Of a DNA stretch of 64,000 bases, positions 10,598-23,366 are shown piece after piece. The notes beneath the pieces are model-generated. The model ran no database searches, had not been told where the DNA came from, and worked only from the letters and a program-made list of their open reading frames with translations. Origin of the DNA: Paraphysomonas bandaiensis. Its lineage: Eukaryota; Chrysophyceae. Both the position numbers and the translations under genes were made by a program. How positions within the stretch are numbered: the first letter of the stretch is position 1; each line of letters starts with the position of its first letter. The stretch covers positions 1 to 64,000 of the forward strand of contig CBFFRP010000616.1 of assembly GCA_965644295.1 (NCBI GenBank), given 5' to 3'.

Positions 10598-11427
10598 ACA
10601 AGATTCACATGTGCTAGTTTTCTACTGATCCATTTCATGGCTGTGTATAGACTGTATATATGTATGTGCAGTATATCGACTAGACGGCAGAGGGTTTAGG
10701 CTCTGAATGACACTGTGCTGTCAGTTGTGTTCATTCAATCATATTACATGAAGATATGTGTGTATGTATGTCCTGTACAGTGCTAGAGGAGAGGCTAGAG
10801 CTACAGGCAGGCTGTCACATGCATGACACTGACATGACACTGACATGACACTGACACTTCCAGTCATAGTCTACAGAGAGTTGTGCTGTACTATGGAAAA
10901 TCACCACTTTTATCATCATAAAAAGTTAATTTTGTTGGGAAATCAGATTTTTGTGGTCGAAATACAGAACACTCAGCAAGCTGAAGATTTCATTTTTGGA
11001 ACCTCTAAAACAAAAAGCTACTTCTCAGATATTTCCGCTGAAAAGGTGCTTTTTTTATGTCCCTCGTCTGGTTTAATAGTCCTAATTATCCGCTTTTCCA
11101 TGAATATGGGTATTATTTAGGAAGTAGGCTAAAAAAACAGAACTACAATATATGCAGAGCATGCAGAAGCCCTCCACATACATGCACATATACGTACATC
11201 TACATACATACCCGCACAGAGCCGAGACGGCAGTATGTCAGAGTGGAGCCTGTCGTACACTGCACTGCTGTGTATGAGTCACAGTGAGTCATATATATAT
11301 ATGCCGGTGATTGGGTGGCAGGAACCATAACCTCGTGATTGTTTAGAGCTGTGGTGAAGTACGTGTATCTGTCTGTTAATCCGAGTGAAGAGAAGGATCT
11401 ACGAGATATGCAGTAGCTCGACAAGAT
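10598..11427. other. Region upstream of TOR
   Basis: Holds three direct repeats of ATGACACTGAC at about 10823-10858 and short ATAC-rich runs near 11178-11215. No other gene is supported. It presumably contains the TOR promoter, but no element is identified. Confidence 0.45.
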
Positions 11428-14400
11428 ATGAATCTTTATACGGATGTTGAGATATTACAAACAGCTATTAATAATCTTGGAATACCGAACACAAGAGAGA
11501 GGTGTGTGATTGTCTGATATATCCTCTTAAGGGGGTGACTGATAGGGGTCATAACAGGTCATTGACTATCATTAAAGCTCATGTAGAGAGCGCTATCCGA
11601 GAGTTGTCTCTTGAGAGTTTTGCTAAGTTTGAGAAAGAGCTCTATGAGGTGCGTATGAATAGAATGAATTAATAAAACTCATGTTTTATATACAGCAAGT
11701 GTTTGCTCTTGTGCATAGTGACCACTCTGCTGAGAAACAGGGAGGCATACGGGCTATACGCGAGCTTATTAACTGCCCCTCTGCCACTGCTGAAGCGAAA
11801 GCAGTGCAGTTTTCAAATGCATTGAGCATAGCTCTCAAAACTAATACTGATTTTGCATTACTAGAGCTTGTTGCAGATGCCCTGGGTCATATGGCGAAGT
11901 ACGCCCCTGTCTCTCACTTGGAATCAGTGGAAAGCGAGTTGACGCGAGCCTTGGAGTGGTTGAGGTGCGTGCGTGTCTTGTGTTCCGGCTTTTAATGATG
12001 ACTTACATTCTCAGGGGAGGTGTGCCACACCGTCGCTTGGCTGCATGCGCTGTCCTTCACCAACTCGCAGAGAACGCCCCTACAATATTTTTTGTTCGGT
12101 GTAAGGAGTTTTTCGAGTTGATATGGGGACCTTTGCGAGATTCCAAGGAACCTATTCGTCTGTGTGCCGCTCGTGCTCTCAGCGCTTGTCTATCTGCCCT
12201 TGAACAACGCACTTATCATCTGCAGTGGTACTGCTGTGTCTACGAACAGGTACTGCTGGGATTTGCACAGGCCACTCCAGAGGCGGTGCATGGGTCGTTG
12301 TTGGTAGTGGCGGAGCTTCTGAAGCACACTGGCGAATTCATGATTCCCCGGTATAAGGAAGTTTGCGTGGCAGTGCTACAATTGCGAGATCACAGGAGCA
12401 AGGTAGTTCGTGCAAGCCTCATTAACCTTATTCCTCGCCTCTCTGAATACTGCAGAGATGCATTTGTCCGGCTATACCTGGATGACTCATTGGACATACT
12501 TATTAAATGCATGAAAACCCCTGAACTAAGGGGCGTGTCTCTGCTATCCATAGGCCGTCTATGTCGTACCATGGGTTCTCACCTATCCTATAGAGTTGAA
12601 GAACTTGTTGCAATAGTGCGTGAAGCGCTGGTCTGTAATACCAATAAGAAGGCAAAGGAGATTCCTTCCGAGGCTCTTAAATGTGTGTCTGATATGGTGT
12701 GTGGCCTGGGAGTGTCATTCCACTATAGGGTACTGGGTCTCCTGGATGCTATGCTTCAGGCGGGACTCACACAAGAGCTTATAGAGGCTCTCGCTGTAAT
12801 AGCCTCCAATATGCCTATGCATAAAGAAGTAGTGCACCAACGTTTGTTAGGAGAGATCATCAAGGTGCTAGGTGGTGTCACTTTAGGGTCAGGGGAGCAA
12901 GCCTCTTCTTCCGCCCCAAAGACGAGTCGTTTGTGGCCATTTCGTTCTTCAAAGACTGTCGATCCTCCAGCCCCTGAGGCGCCTGCCAAGGGCACTTCAC
13001 TATCGCACAAGAGTCATACGCCAGGATCCAAGAAAGCTGCTGCACCTCATCGCGTGAGGAAGTCGTTCGCCCCTGTGGTAGTGCCATCTGGAGGGCCTGG
13101 AAATTTGGGGGGCGTAGATGGAGGACTTGGAGTGCAATCTACAGCTCTCTCTGTCGCGGGCCCTGCGGATCTTGTGGGGACCGGGGGGAGTTCGATGATT
13201 CTGCGGGATGAAGTTGTGCCTAAACCTCGCAACTACAACTCTGACTTGGTGCTGCTAGCTATGCGCACTCTGAGGATGCTTTCGACCCCTAGTAGCGGAC
13301 TGCTGGTTCTAGTCCACAGGTAGATGATAACACACTATGCCGTGTGAAGTTATAATACGATGTTGTTTGGTGTTTAGGTATGTCCTTCCGTTTTTGATGG
13401 CAAAGGAAGAGATAGTCAGAGAAGAGGCTGCTGTCACTGCGGCGAAGTTGATATCACCCACCGCCCAGTCTTGCAGTAACAGAGGCCCGACAGCAGATGC
13501 GGTGGAAATTGTACTATCCCGGCTGCTTGAGGTGACCGTCGTTGACAGCTCAGTAGTAGTTCGCATGAAAGTTCTTAAAAGTGTTGACAAGTACTTCGAT
13601 CGTCACTTGGGACAGATGCACCATCTCTCTACTCTCATGTACCTTACTTCAGATGAAAACTTCGACATTCGAGTGACGGCCATTGAACTACTAGGAAAGT
13701 TGGCGGACAAAAATCCAGCGATTGTCCTTCCGAATATGCGACAGGTATTTAAGCACTTGATATCCCAGTTGCAGACTGGCCCTGATACGAGACTCAAAGA
13801 AGAAGCCGCGCTTACAATATGTGTGTTTTTCCGCTCTGTTCCGCTGCACCGCATCGTAACCCCCTTCGTACGAACCATGATCCATGCGTTGCCCTTGGAC
13901 ACTGACGTACGGCTGACAACTGCCGGAATGGAGGCTCTGGGTGAGTTATGTCAAGTGATGCGACAAAACATGCTTTTGCATGCGGATGAATTGCTGCCTA
14001 TCATAATCATGAACCTGCACGACCGGAGCTCCAAGAAAAAGCAGGAGGTGGCGGCGCGAACCCTAGGACAGTTGGTATCGGCATCAGGCTTGGTGGTAGC
14101 ACCCTATTTGCAGTATCCGCAGCTTCTACCGGACACACTGGAGCTGCTCGGTAAGGGCGTGGCTAGTGTACCATGGACTTTGCGACGGGAGATCCTTAGA
14201 ACCCTTGGACTGATTGGTGCTTTAGATCCACGCAAATATGAACATGTCCTGGGTCAGTTGAGCACAACCAATAGAGAGAAGGACTCCACGGAAATATCGC
14301 TCACTAAGATCTGCAGATCCAATGTGGGCGAGCTTTATCTTGGGGAGGGAACAGTGCGGAAATGGAGCGAAGACGCCACGCAAACAGAGCACACAGATTC

Positions 14401-17400
14401 CACCATACGGGTTACCAAGTGGCAAAGGGACAGGTCAGGTAGTATGGCGAGAGGCGACGTGGAGGATGACACTACACCCAAGAACGCTCACACTGAAGCT
14501 CTTGTACGGGCTGCAATTCAGATAAACGGCGTGGAGGCTGACATGCCCTCTCATCGAATAATGTATGAACTGACCGTGATGAGAGCTCAGAGTTATCCCA
14601 CGGCGCCAGATGTACCACGGCTTACCCCCAGCTCTGAGGACTACTATCCGCGTGTGGCAATATCATGCTTAATGAAGATCTTGCGTGACTCTACACTTAG
14701 TGTGCATCACCCGTCAGTTACGCAAGCTATAATGTTCATATTTAAGTTTCTGGGCATGCAGTCTGTACAGTACCTCGAGGAAATCCTTCCCTATCTTTTG
14801 CAAGTACTCAGAAAGTGTAGCCCTGGGCTAAGAGAAAGTCTGCTTCATCAGATATCAATGCTGGCATCAATTGCACAGTACCACTTGGCTCCTTATATGG
14901 ACACGCTCTTTGAGGTTATATCTGAGTTCTGGTCAGAGCACTCAGAGCACGTACTTGAGCTAGTGGAATACCTTTCAAAATATGTTAACGAAGAAATCCG
15001 CAGGTTTGTTCCCCGTATCCTCAATCTCTTGATATCTAGTCTTGTGGTGCCGAAAAGTGAGTATTCCCAGAGAAGTACTCCTCATGCACCTGTTGCACAG
15101 GCCCCTGGAACTGTAATCGAGCAACTCAGCTACTTATCGATGAAGAAGCTCAAGAGGCTACTACGTTGCATCAGCGCGATGCGTCTACTACTCACCCCAC
15201 ACCTCGATTTGGTGATACCTGCTATATGCAAGCTTATCCATCAATTGCAAGAGCTGAAGCTGTTCGCCCATGAGCTGGTTGCAATGTGTGTGCGCACGTT
15301 GTATCTAGTATCCATACATGCCTCACTTCTAGACTGCCCGCATGTGGTCTCACGGGCAATTCACACTCTCATTCGCACTTTAGAACAAACGAAGTCTGTG
15401 TGCTCTGCACGGCAGGCTCAACCAATATACCTAATATCGGTAAAGTTCGCCTGTGCGGCTGCCTCGCAGCTGGAGCGGCGATTTTTGGTCTTTGATCGTT
15501 CCCTGAGAGATGTATTCAACAGTTGCAAGATTGACATGGAGGAATACGACAGCGTTATACAGACGATAAAATCCGGCAGGCACTGTGCTCACTCCTTCCC
15601 TTTTGAGGATGATATTGACATAGATATAGATACTTTGGATGAGGATTCTCCGTCGACGTTATCGTCTCAATTTTCTTTAGGTGTGGAACTGCTAGGTGAT
15701 AGTAATAACGATAAGAGGGATGGGTTCAAGTTTGTACAGGACTCTACTTTGTATCGTGGTAGCAATCCAGGTGCCATGAACGGTGTTACGAAGCACTCTA
15801 TCAATCAACAACAGCTCCAGAAGGCCTGGGATGTCAGTCAACGCAGCACAGCCTCAGATTGGAATGCCTGGTTTAGACGATTCTCAGTCCAGATGCTGAT
15901 AGAGTCGCCTTCGCCTGCAATGCGTGCATGTGCTGTTTTAGCGCAAGCATATTTTCCTCTGGCTCGGGAATTATTTCAGGCCGCTTTCGTGTCGTGCTGG
16001 AATGAACTCAATGATCAGTATCAAGAAAACCTTGTGCGATCATTGCATATCGCGTTTCACTCGTCTACGATACCTCCTGAGATACTGCTTGTGCTGCTCA
16101 ACTTGGCTGAATTTATGGAGCACGACGTGGATGCCCTACCAATCGACCCTAGAACACTCGCCGAGCTGGCTGAGAAGAGTCATGCTTACGCTAAAGCTCT
16201 GCACTATCGAGAGTTGGAGTTCCGTACTTCGCCGTCGACGTGTTTCGAGAGTTTGATTAACATTAATAAGAAACTGAGTTTGTACGACAGTGCCTATGGT
16301 GTACTGCGCATGGTACAAAAGCGACAGGAAATGCAACAAGATTTTGAGGTTGCAGTACATGAGGACTGGCTAGCCAACCTTGGTAGGTGGGACGAAGCTC
16401 TAAAAATATATGAAAAGAATTTGTCGGTGGACCCCACTGACAACGATTCCATTCTGGGAAAAGCGAAATGTTTAAATGCGATTGGTAAATGGGAGGATGC
16501 ATTGGAACTGCTCTTGCCAAATATCGACAGAATGGAAGCCAAAGCTAATAAATACGTCTCTGTGAAAGCTTCCATAATTGGTAAAAATATTCTTTAAGTT
16601 CTTTCTGTATAAATGTTTTGGAATGCAGGCGCAAGGGCAGCTTGGACACTCAATAGGTGGGATACTATGGACTCATTTGTCCAGCGGCTACCTGCAGATA
16701 ACACTGACTCAACCTTCATGAAGGCCGTTCTGGCTGTGCACAATGAAGATTTCGATACCTCCGCGGTATATATTGATCGCACTCGCAAGCACCTTGATGA
16801 CAATGTGAGTGCCAATGTATACTTTTAACGTATGTACGTAATGACGTGCTCAGATGACTGCTCTGTTGGCTGAGTCATATAGTCGAGCGTATGTTTCCTT
16901 TGTCATGACGCAGCAACTCAGTGAGCTTGAGGAAATCATAGAATACAAACTCTTGCTTAAGCAGACGGGGTTACCTAGGAAGAGCTCAGGATCTGTTGGT
17001 AGTGCGAGCAGTCTCTCTCAGCTGGATACTGGGTTTGCGAACACGGGTGGGACATACAGACAGCGGGGTGCTCAAGGTGAGAAGTGTATTACTGTATTAT
17101 ATTTACTGTGTGATGACATGGCATGTCGTAGGTGCTATAATATCCCACCAGAATTCGGAGGAAAGCTTACCTGATGCCACTGGATACGGTACCACCCGTC
17201 ATATGCTAGCTGCTGATGTTGGCAACAGAAAGGCATTCCTCATAGATAAGTGGCGAAAGCGTATTCGTGGATGTTTGTCGTCTGGAAAGGCGGCTATCCC
17301 GCACTGGCAACGGCTGTTGAATCTGCGGCGCATGGTTGCTGGAGAGAGGGAAGATGTAGATACGTGGCTAGACTTTGCAACTTTATGTCGACATAGCGAT

Positions 17401-20400
17401 AACTTGCCTCTTGCTCAACGGGTGCTCGGTCTAGCCGTGGATGATCACCTAAATGCGAGTCTTCTGGAGAATTTCGTGCCTTCTCCTGCTGGTGGTTTAA
17501 ATGCGAGTTCATTGTCTCCATATCCCAACATATCATCCCCTCTTCCTATGCCCCCCTATCTGAGAGCTTCTGGAAGTTACGGCAGTCAAGGTCATGGTCT
17601 GAACACTCTTGAAAACACCGCACAAAATGCGGCTGGGAAGGCTCATGTGGATACACACGCACTTGCTGTAGATTATCGTATTGAACTGGAGAAATTACGA
17701 TTAAAATGGTCATTAGGTCACAAGAAATACGCTGCTGAACAACTTACCCGAATCGTTGGGCAGCTTAGTAGAAGTAGCTCTCTAAATACGCCATCTTTGG
17801 AACTCTCGAGCGTGCACTTGAAATGTCTTCTGAAGCTTGGGGACTGGAAGGTGAGGCTGCTGGGTCCGGGCGTAGTGATGGATCAAAAAACAAGGGTAGA
17901 TATTATTCAGCTCTACTGTCAGGCCACTCGTGTGAACCCTAAGAGTTACCAGGCTTGGCACGAGTGGGGTCTTGCGAATTTATACGCCGTACAAGAACAT
18001 AGTGAGCTTAGAAGTAATGGGTTAACCAGATCTGACTCAGCGACCCTATTAAGTCGCCGTCTACGTCGTCCTTCTATCCCTGTGGAACATATTCAAACTT
18101 TCGTAGAAAATGCTCTTCGTGGACTTTTTCACGCTATATCTCTTGGTACATCAAAGTCATGTGCAAGTGTAATGCAAGACATGCTTTGTGTATTGAATTT
18201 CTGGTTCAAGTACGGCGAGCACCCAGATGTGGCTGAGGTAGTACGCCATGGACTCGCGACATCACCGTTGGATAGTTGGCTGGGTGTACTTCCCCAGCTG
18301 ATAGCCCGCATTCACCACGAAGGGGATATTGCGAGGTGGCAGCTCCACGAGCTCCTTGGTAGACTCGGTACATGTCATGCCCAAGCCCTTATGTACCCGC
18401 TATCGGTGGCTCTTCAGAGTCCTCGAACAGACCGCAAAGAGGCGGCTGAGTTACTTTTGCTGAACATGAGGCAGCACAGTGCAAAACTAATCGATCAATC
18501 TGTGCTGGTGTCACAAGAGCTGATCCGCATTGCCATACTATGGGATGAGGAGTGGTACGCAACCCTTGAGGACGCCAGTCGACTGTACTTCGGAGAAGGC
18601 AACATTCAGGGAATGTTAGATCTTCTTTTACCTCTTCACGACAAAGTTTCATCGGGTCCAAATACTAATTCAGAGGTTGCGTTCTGCCAGGCTTATGGAT
18701 CTGAGATCAGAGAGGCCTTTAACTGTCTGCAAGCGTATCAGCGTATCATGGCCGAATCCAACAAGCCCATACCGACATCCGGGGCAGTACCTAGTGCCCG
18801 TTCTGCCCACATCCCAATGAGTCGCGAAGAGACATGTCTGGCTCAAGCATGGGACATCTACATACCTGTATTCAAACGTATTCACCCCATGCTCAGACAG
18901 ATCACTTCACACAACCTCGTCAACGTGTCCCCTGCTTTGCTCAAAGCGAGTAACCTGGATTTAGCGGTGCCTGGGACATACACTCTGCATGGAGAGGCTG
19001 TCCGCATTCAGAGTTTTAGAGCTCATGTGGCTGTAATAACATCTAAGCAATTACCCCGTAAAATCCGTCTTGTTGGCCACAACGGTTTAGAGTATGTTTT
19101 CTTACTGAAAGGGCACGAAGACTTACGACAAGACGAGAGGGCGATGCAGCTGTTTGGCCTCGTCAACGCCCTACTTCAGCATGACAGACGGACAGAGGAT
19201 TATGACTTAGACATACAGAGGTACGCCGTGGTCCCACTTAGTCCGAATGTAGGCCTTGTGGGATGGGTCCCTCGGTGTGACACTCTTCACGACCTCATCA
19301 GGAGCTACAGGGACCGGAAGAAAGTTATGCTCGATGTTGAGCACCGACTCATGAACCAACTATGTCCTACTAAATTATATGAATCACTATCGTCGATTCA
19401 AAAGCTCGAGGTATTCGAATACGCACTCAAGAACACCAGTGGCGAGGATCTTCACAAGATCCTCTGGTACTACTCTACATCAAGCGAGTCGTGGATTATA
19501 AGAAGGGGCCAGTATACCAAGAGCTTGGCTGTTATGTCCGTAGTTGGGTATGTTCTGGGACTGGGTGATAGACACCCCTCCAATCTCATGTTGGAACGGT
19601 CGTCTTGTAAAATCCTTCACATAGATTTCGGTGACTGCTTTGAAGTAGCGATGCATAGGGATAAGTTTCCAGAGAAGATTCCATTCCGCCTGACTCGCAT
19701 GCTGGTTATGGCGATGGAAGTATCAGGGATAGAAGGAACTTTTCGACTCACCTGCGAACGCGTCATGAAAGTCATGCGTGAGAACCGTGACAGTCTAATC
19801 GCTGTACTTGAAGCCTTCGTACACGATCCTCTTATATCCTGGAGACTGCTGAACCCGAACAGGTGTGTTGTTGTGTCACCTGTGCATTACATGTAGTTGT
19901 AAGGATTTTATAATGTGCGATTTTGTGAGATTGTTTTATTGTTTATCATAGAGACAACACCATACGAGGACCTGAATCGAAGAAACGGACGGCACATAAG
20001 TCGACCAGTTCGGTGGACGGTTCTACAGCGCCCCCGGGGCCAACAGAGGGTGACCACTCACTTCGACAACGTCCAGATCAACCTACGAAGCCTGCTGATG
20101 TCTCTCCTCCGGCAGATATTCCGCAGGCAAAAGGAGTATCTGCTGCCCCTACAACGGTAGCAAGCAATGTCAACCCCGCCGTACCACGCGCAAGATTGAC
20201 GGCAATTCCCTCTCACGTGCTACAAGAGGCAACTCTGTCCCGTATGTCTAGTGACGAGAGTGATATGGATCTTGACAATGCTAGCGATATGGAGGGATCG
20301 CCCAAGGCACAGCGCACCCACGCATATGTTCACCAGCACGTGCCGTCCCCAAATATTCCTGTACAGCGTACTGCTGTGTTTGGCACCCCTGATGAGGGAC

Positions 20401-20972
20401 AGGACCTTGGGGGGTCAAGGGCCCCTGTTCAGACGAAGGAGGGAGAAGGGGGAGAAAGTGGTGTCACGCACGTTCAGGCGCAAGTTCAGCAGTCTGACGT
20501 AGGTGACTACTCTGTTGGTGATGGGGAGACGCTTGGGCTGGAGTATGACGTGGTCACCGTTGAGAGGACGCGCTCGGACTCAATGTGTCGAAAGTCCAGC
20601 TATCGGCCGAATGCACACTTGGAGCTTATGAATATGGCCGCATCTACATCATTGAGGCGCTCTGTATCGGCCAGTGTCGATAAGTCTGTGGTGTATAGTA
20701 TAGCCAATACGCGCCACAGAAGTGAGAGCACGGCCAATATGACATACGCGGATGGAACAAAGACCTCACAAATAGAGCTTACGGACAAGGCTGTCACCGT
20801 CGTTCATCGCGTTATGGATAAGCTGACAGGTCTAGATTTCCACGATAGCAGTGTTGCTGTCAACAACAAGCCCGCTTTGGACATATCCGAACAGATAGAC
20901 AGGCTCATCAAACAGGCAACATCAAATGAAAACCTGAGTTCTTGTTTCAGTGGGTGGTGTGCCTTCTGGTAG
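11428..20972 (+). CDS. TOR: Target of rapamycin (TOR) serine/threonine kinase
   Basis: Role: PIKK-family kinase, catalytic core of the TOR complexes that couple nutrients to growth. Seen: nine exons, 11428-11501, 11558-11648, 11696-11964, 12015-13319, 13378-16580, 16629-16804, 16854-17076, 17132-19862 and 19952-20972; introns are 47-89 nt and the sum is 9093 nt = 3030 aa. HEAT repeats fill the N-terminal half, with a Ser/Pro/Gly-rich insert at about 437-550. FAT starts at about 1391 ([11 protein letters not shown]). FRB holds SRLYFGE at about 2263 and AQAWDIY with Trp at about 2354. The kinase core has [17 protein letters not shown] at about 2590 and [12 protein letters not shown] at about 2610. 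FATC ends GWCAFW. Odd: about 300 acidic/Ser-rich residues separate kinase and FATC, several times the animal length. Length exceeds human mTOR (2549 aa). The ATG was chosen because the first helices then align with mTOR. Confidence 0.97.
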
Positions 20973-21446
20973 TACAATAATAATGTAATATGGTTGTGGT
21001 GAGAACATAATAATACATGCTTTCCATTATACATGTCATGTTTATAGCTTTACATCTTGTGCACGAGTTATGGTCACAACTTATATTCGCAACATATTAT
21101 ATTGAATGAGTTGATGGCCCTGATAAAATTTCATCTTTGTTGTGTAACAGTGCGTGGCAGTTGTAGTGATGACGAAGCATATAACAACTCTATTTTATTG
21201 ACCTTACGGTTAGAAAATGTAAATGTACTAAAATTCCACAAACAACTGAGGAGAATAACAATATAATTTATTTTATAGATTTGTGACAGTGAAACCAAGG
21301 AAAGGTAAGAATGGAGTTTTAGTTAATTGAGTGTCGAAGTGGTAGCGAAACAGTGATAGCTCAGACATTCAAAATTCAGACATCTTGAAGTCATTACCGA
21401 AGAATAATCAGTTTCGAATAGTCCATTGAACTAATAAATTGAAAGT
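20973..21446. other. TOR 3' flank
   Basis: AT-rich sequence with no gene visible. From about 21290 it leads into degraded copia sequence. Confidence 0.4.
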
Positions 21447-21632
21447 ATGGCTGCTAGAAACCATTTGGTATTGGGGAATAAACCAGTGAGACCAGCAGAC
21501 AATGCACCGACACTACTCGAAAACATTATCCGGAAGTCCTGGAGAAGTACCTGCATGAACCTTATCTTAAGAGCAGTTCAACCTGCATCAAAGGCACTTG
21601 AGATAGTAGCTTACACTTCCTATTCTAAGTAG
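21447..21632 (+). pseudogene. Decayed copia gag fragment
   Basis: The frame contains RNHLVLGNKPVRPADNAPT and AVQPASKALEIV. These align with element 2 gag (RNHLGLEERPHRPADNAST, AVQPVAEALEIV). Only the N-terminal gag part remains and it is frameshifted. Confidence 0.75.
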
Positions 21633-22275
21633 TAATTGTTATCTAATATCCTTATTACATTCTTGTTTCGCGGAAAGACGAAAGTGACGCTTATCCATAT
21701 GGAGACTATAATAAGCAGCACGAACTTTGCGTAAACGTGCTGACTACTTGTAGCTGAGGATAGTGACAATGCAGCTTATTTTATTATGTTATGATATAGC
21801 GAATTACAATGAATATCGAGACTCTGTGCTTTCAAGCTCTAAAAGCGCTGTAACAAGCTCACCGTTCTCCGTCACGAGAGCGGAGAAAAGTAAGAGCGAC
21901 AATATCAGTTTATTTGCATTCGGGATCTAATGGATTCCAATAAGTCTGTGGATTTTAGCTGTTCTGGAGATGATACAGATGTTTCTTAATCTATTCTTGC
22001 TGTACTTTTTCCCATTTTTTCTTCTTCATTTTAGACGAGGGCCCAGAGCCTATGAACTATGAACTCCTCTATTCTAATACCAGTCATAATATTATTATAT
22101 TATGGAGGAAGTAATACCACAGTAGGCTCGTATATGTATGTAAGTGCCACTCTTGTAAACAAGCGGAACAATTATGGTTACTAGTAATATAATGAATCAT
22201 GAATACATAAACTGCTAAAACGACAACTAAATTCCAACGGTCACACGTATTCTTTATACTATAAGGTGTACATGC

Positions 22276-22798
22276 ATGTTGAGTTCTGTTATAGGAGAGC
22301 AATTGAAAGCTGTAGTTATAAGATATTGAAATTATAACCGTTACGAGTAGTATACATTTGTGGTTAACTGTATAATGAAAGTAAATATTATGACGATGAG
22401 TATATTATATAGTAGTGAAACGGAATATATAGTGACATGAAAGTTTGTGACGACATAATATCGAACGAGAAATGAGTGGTAGTAGAGATAGCATGAAATA
22501 TTGTTTATAACTTTATAATCCAAGCATAATTGTTCAGTCATGTCCAAACATAAAGGAACATAAAATAAACTTATGATCAAATTCTTGGTGTCTCAACTAC
22601 CAATCAATCACTTCCATATAATCTGAGATATCATGATCTTACACGATCAATAAATCAGTTTCACTACTACGATTGCTATTATGACATTATTTCTCATAGT
22701 ACAGTTAACCGCTTCTGTATTCTTCCATTAACAGTCATAAGTCATATATATTTGAACTCAGCTTTTAATTGCTCTCAAACAGCAGAACGCGACAGCCT
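22276..22798. repeat. Two decayed element-2-type LTRs in inverted orientation
   Basis: Plus strand from 22276: TGTTGAGTTCTG, GAGAGCAATTGAAAGCTG and CGAGAAATGAGTGGTAGT match the element 2 LTR, diverged. The second half, to about 22798, reads as the reverse complement of the same LTR (TCTCATAGTACAGTTAACC ... AATTGCTCTCAAACAGCAG). The result is a tail-to-tail palindromic pair. Confidence 0.65.
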
Positions 22799-22975
22799 TG
22801 CAGAGATAAAGGCCTAATTTAGCAATGTTGAACATGGTGGGAGAGGTAGAACATATTTTAAACTCGAGTCACCCGAGGGATAGTAGGTTACGTTCATCTT
22901 GATCACATAACTAATAGAGATAAGTACACAAAATTGTTCGGATTGCTTGATAAGATTTAAAAAGCTCTGTTACCG

Positions 22976-23290
22976 AGCGTCCTATGAGAAAGAGGGTCGT
23001 AGCGATGTGCAAGACGGAGTCGACAACTATTCATACAGAAGTCTATTTGGGGCCATGCTGTATGCCAATCAATACTCGACCTGGTATATTGCCTATGCTG
23101 TTGATTTATGCGTTTAGGCCGACACTAATAGCACGTAGACCAATTTCTTCTACAGTAGTAGGTTTTAAGGAAACATTTTCAATTTACATATCTTAGCTGA
23201 TGCAGATTGGGCTGGAAAGATTATCTCGTCGATCATACATTGTGCTTGCTGCGGGAGGGCCGCTTACTTGTCAAGCAATCTTTATAATCT
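22976..23290 (+). pseudogene. Decayed copia pol fragment (RT end and RNase H)
   Basis: Three-frame reading gives VDNYSYRSLFGAMLY, then ADADWAG and VLAAGGPLT. These match element 2 VDNYPYRSLLGAMLY, TDADWAG and VFAAGGPLI. Frameshifts and a gap have removed the rest. Confidence 0.75.
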
Positions 23291-23366
23291 AGTAAATCAA
23301 TTATATACCACAAATTTATACCACGTAATGAGATTCTATACACTTTCGACACAATATGTAAGCTTC

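Noticed and set aside
16996-17131. In-frame reading upstream of TOR exon 8 within the 966-codon frame
   Set aside because: It overlaps TOR exon 7 in another frame and a GT-AG intron (17077-17131); the exon 7 frame matches TOR.
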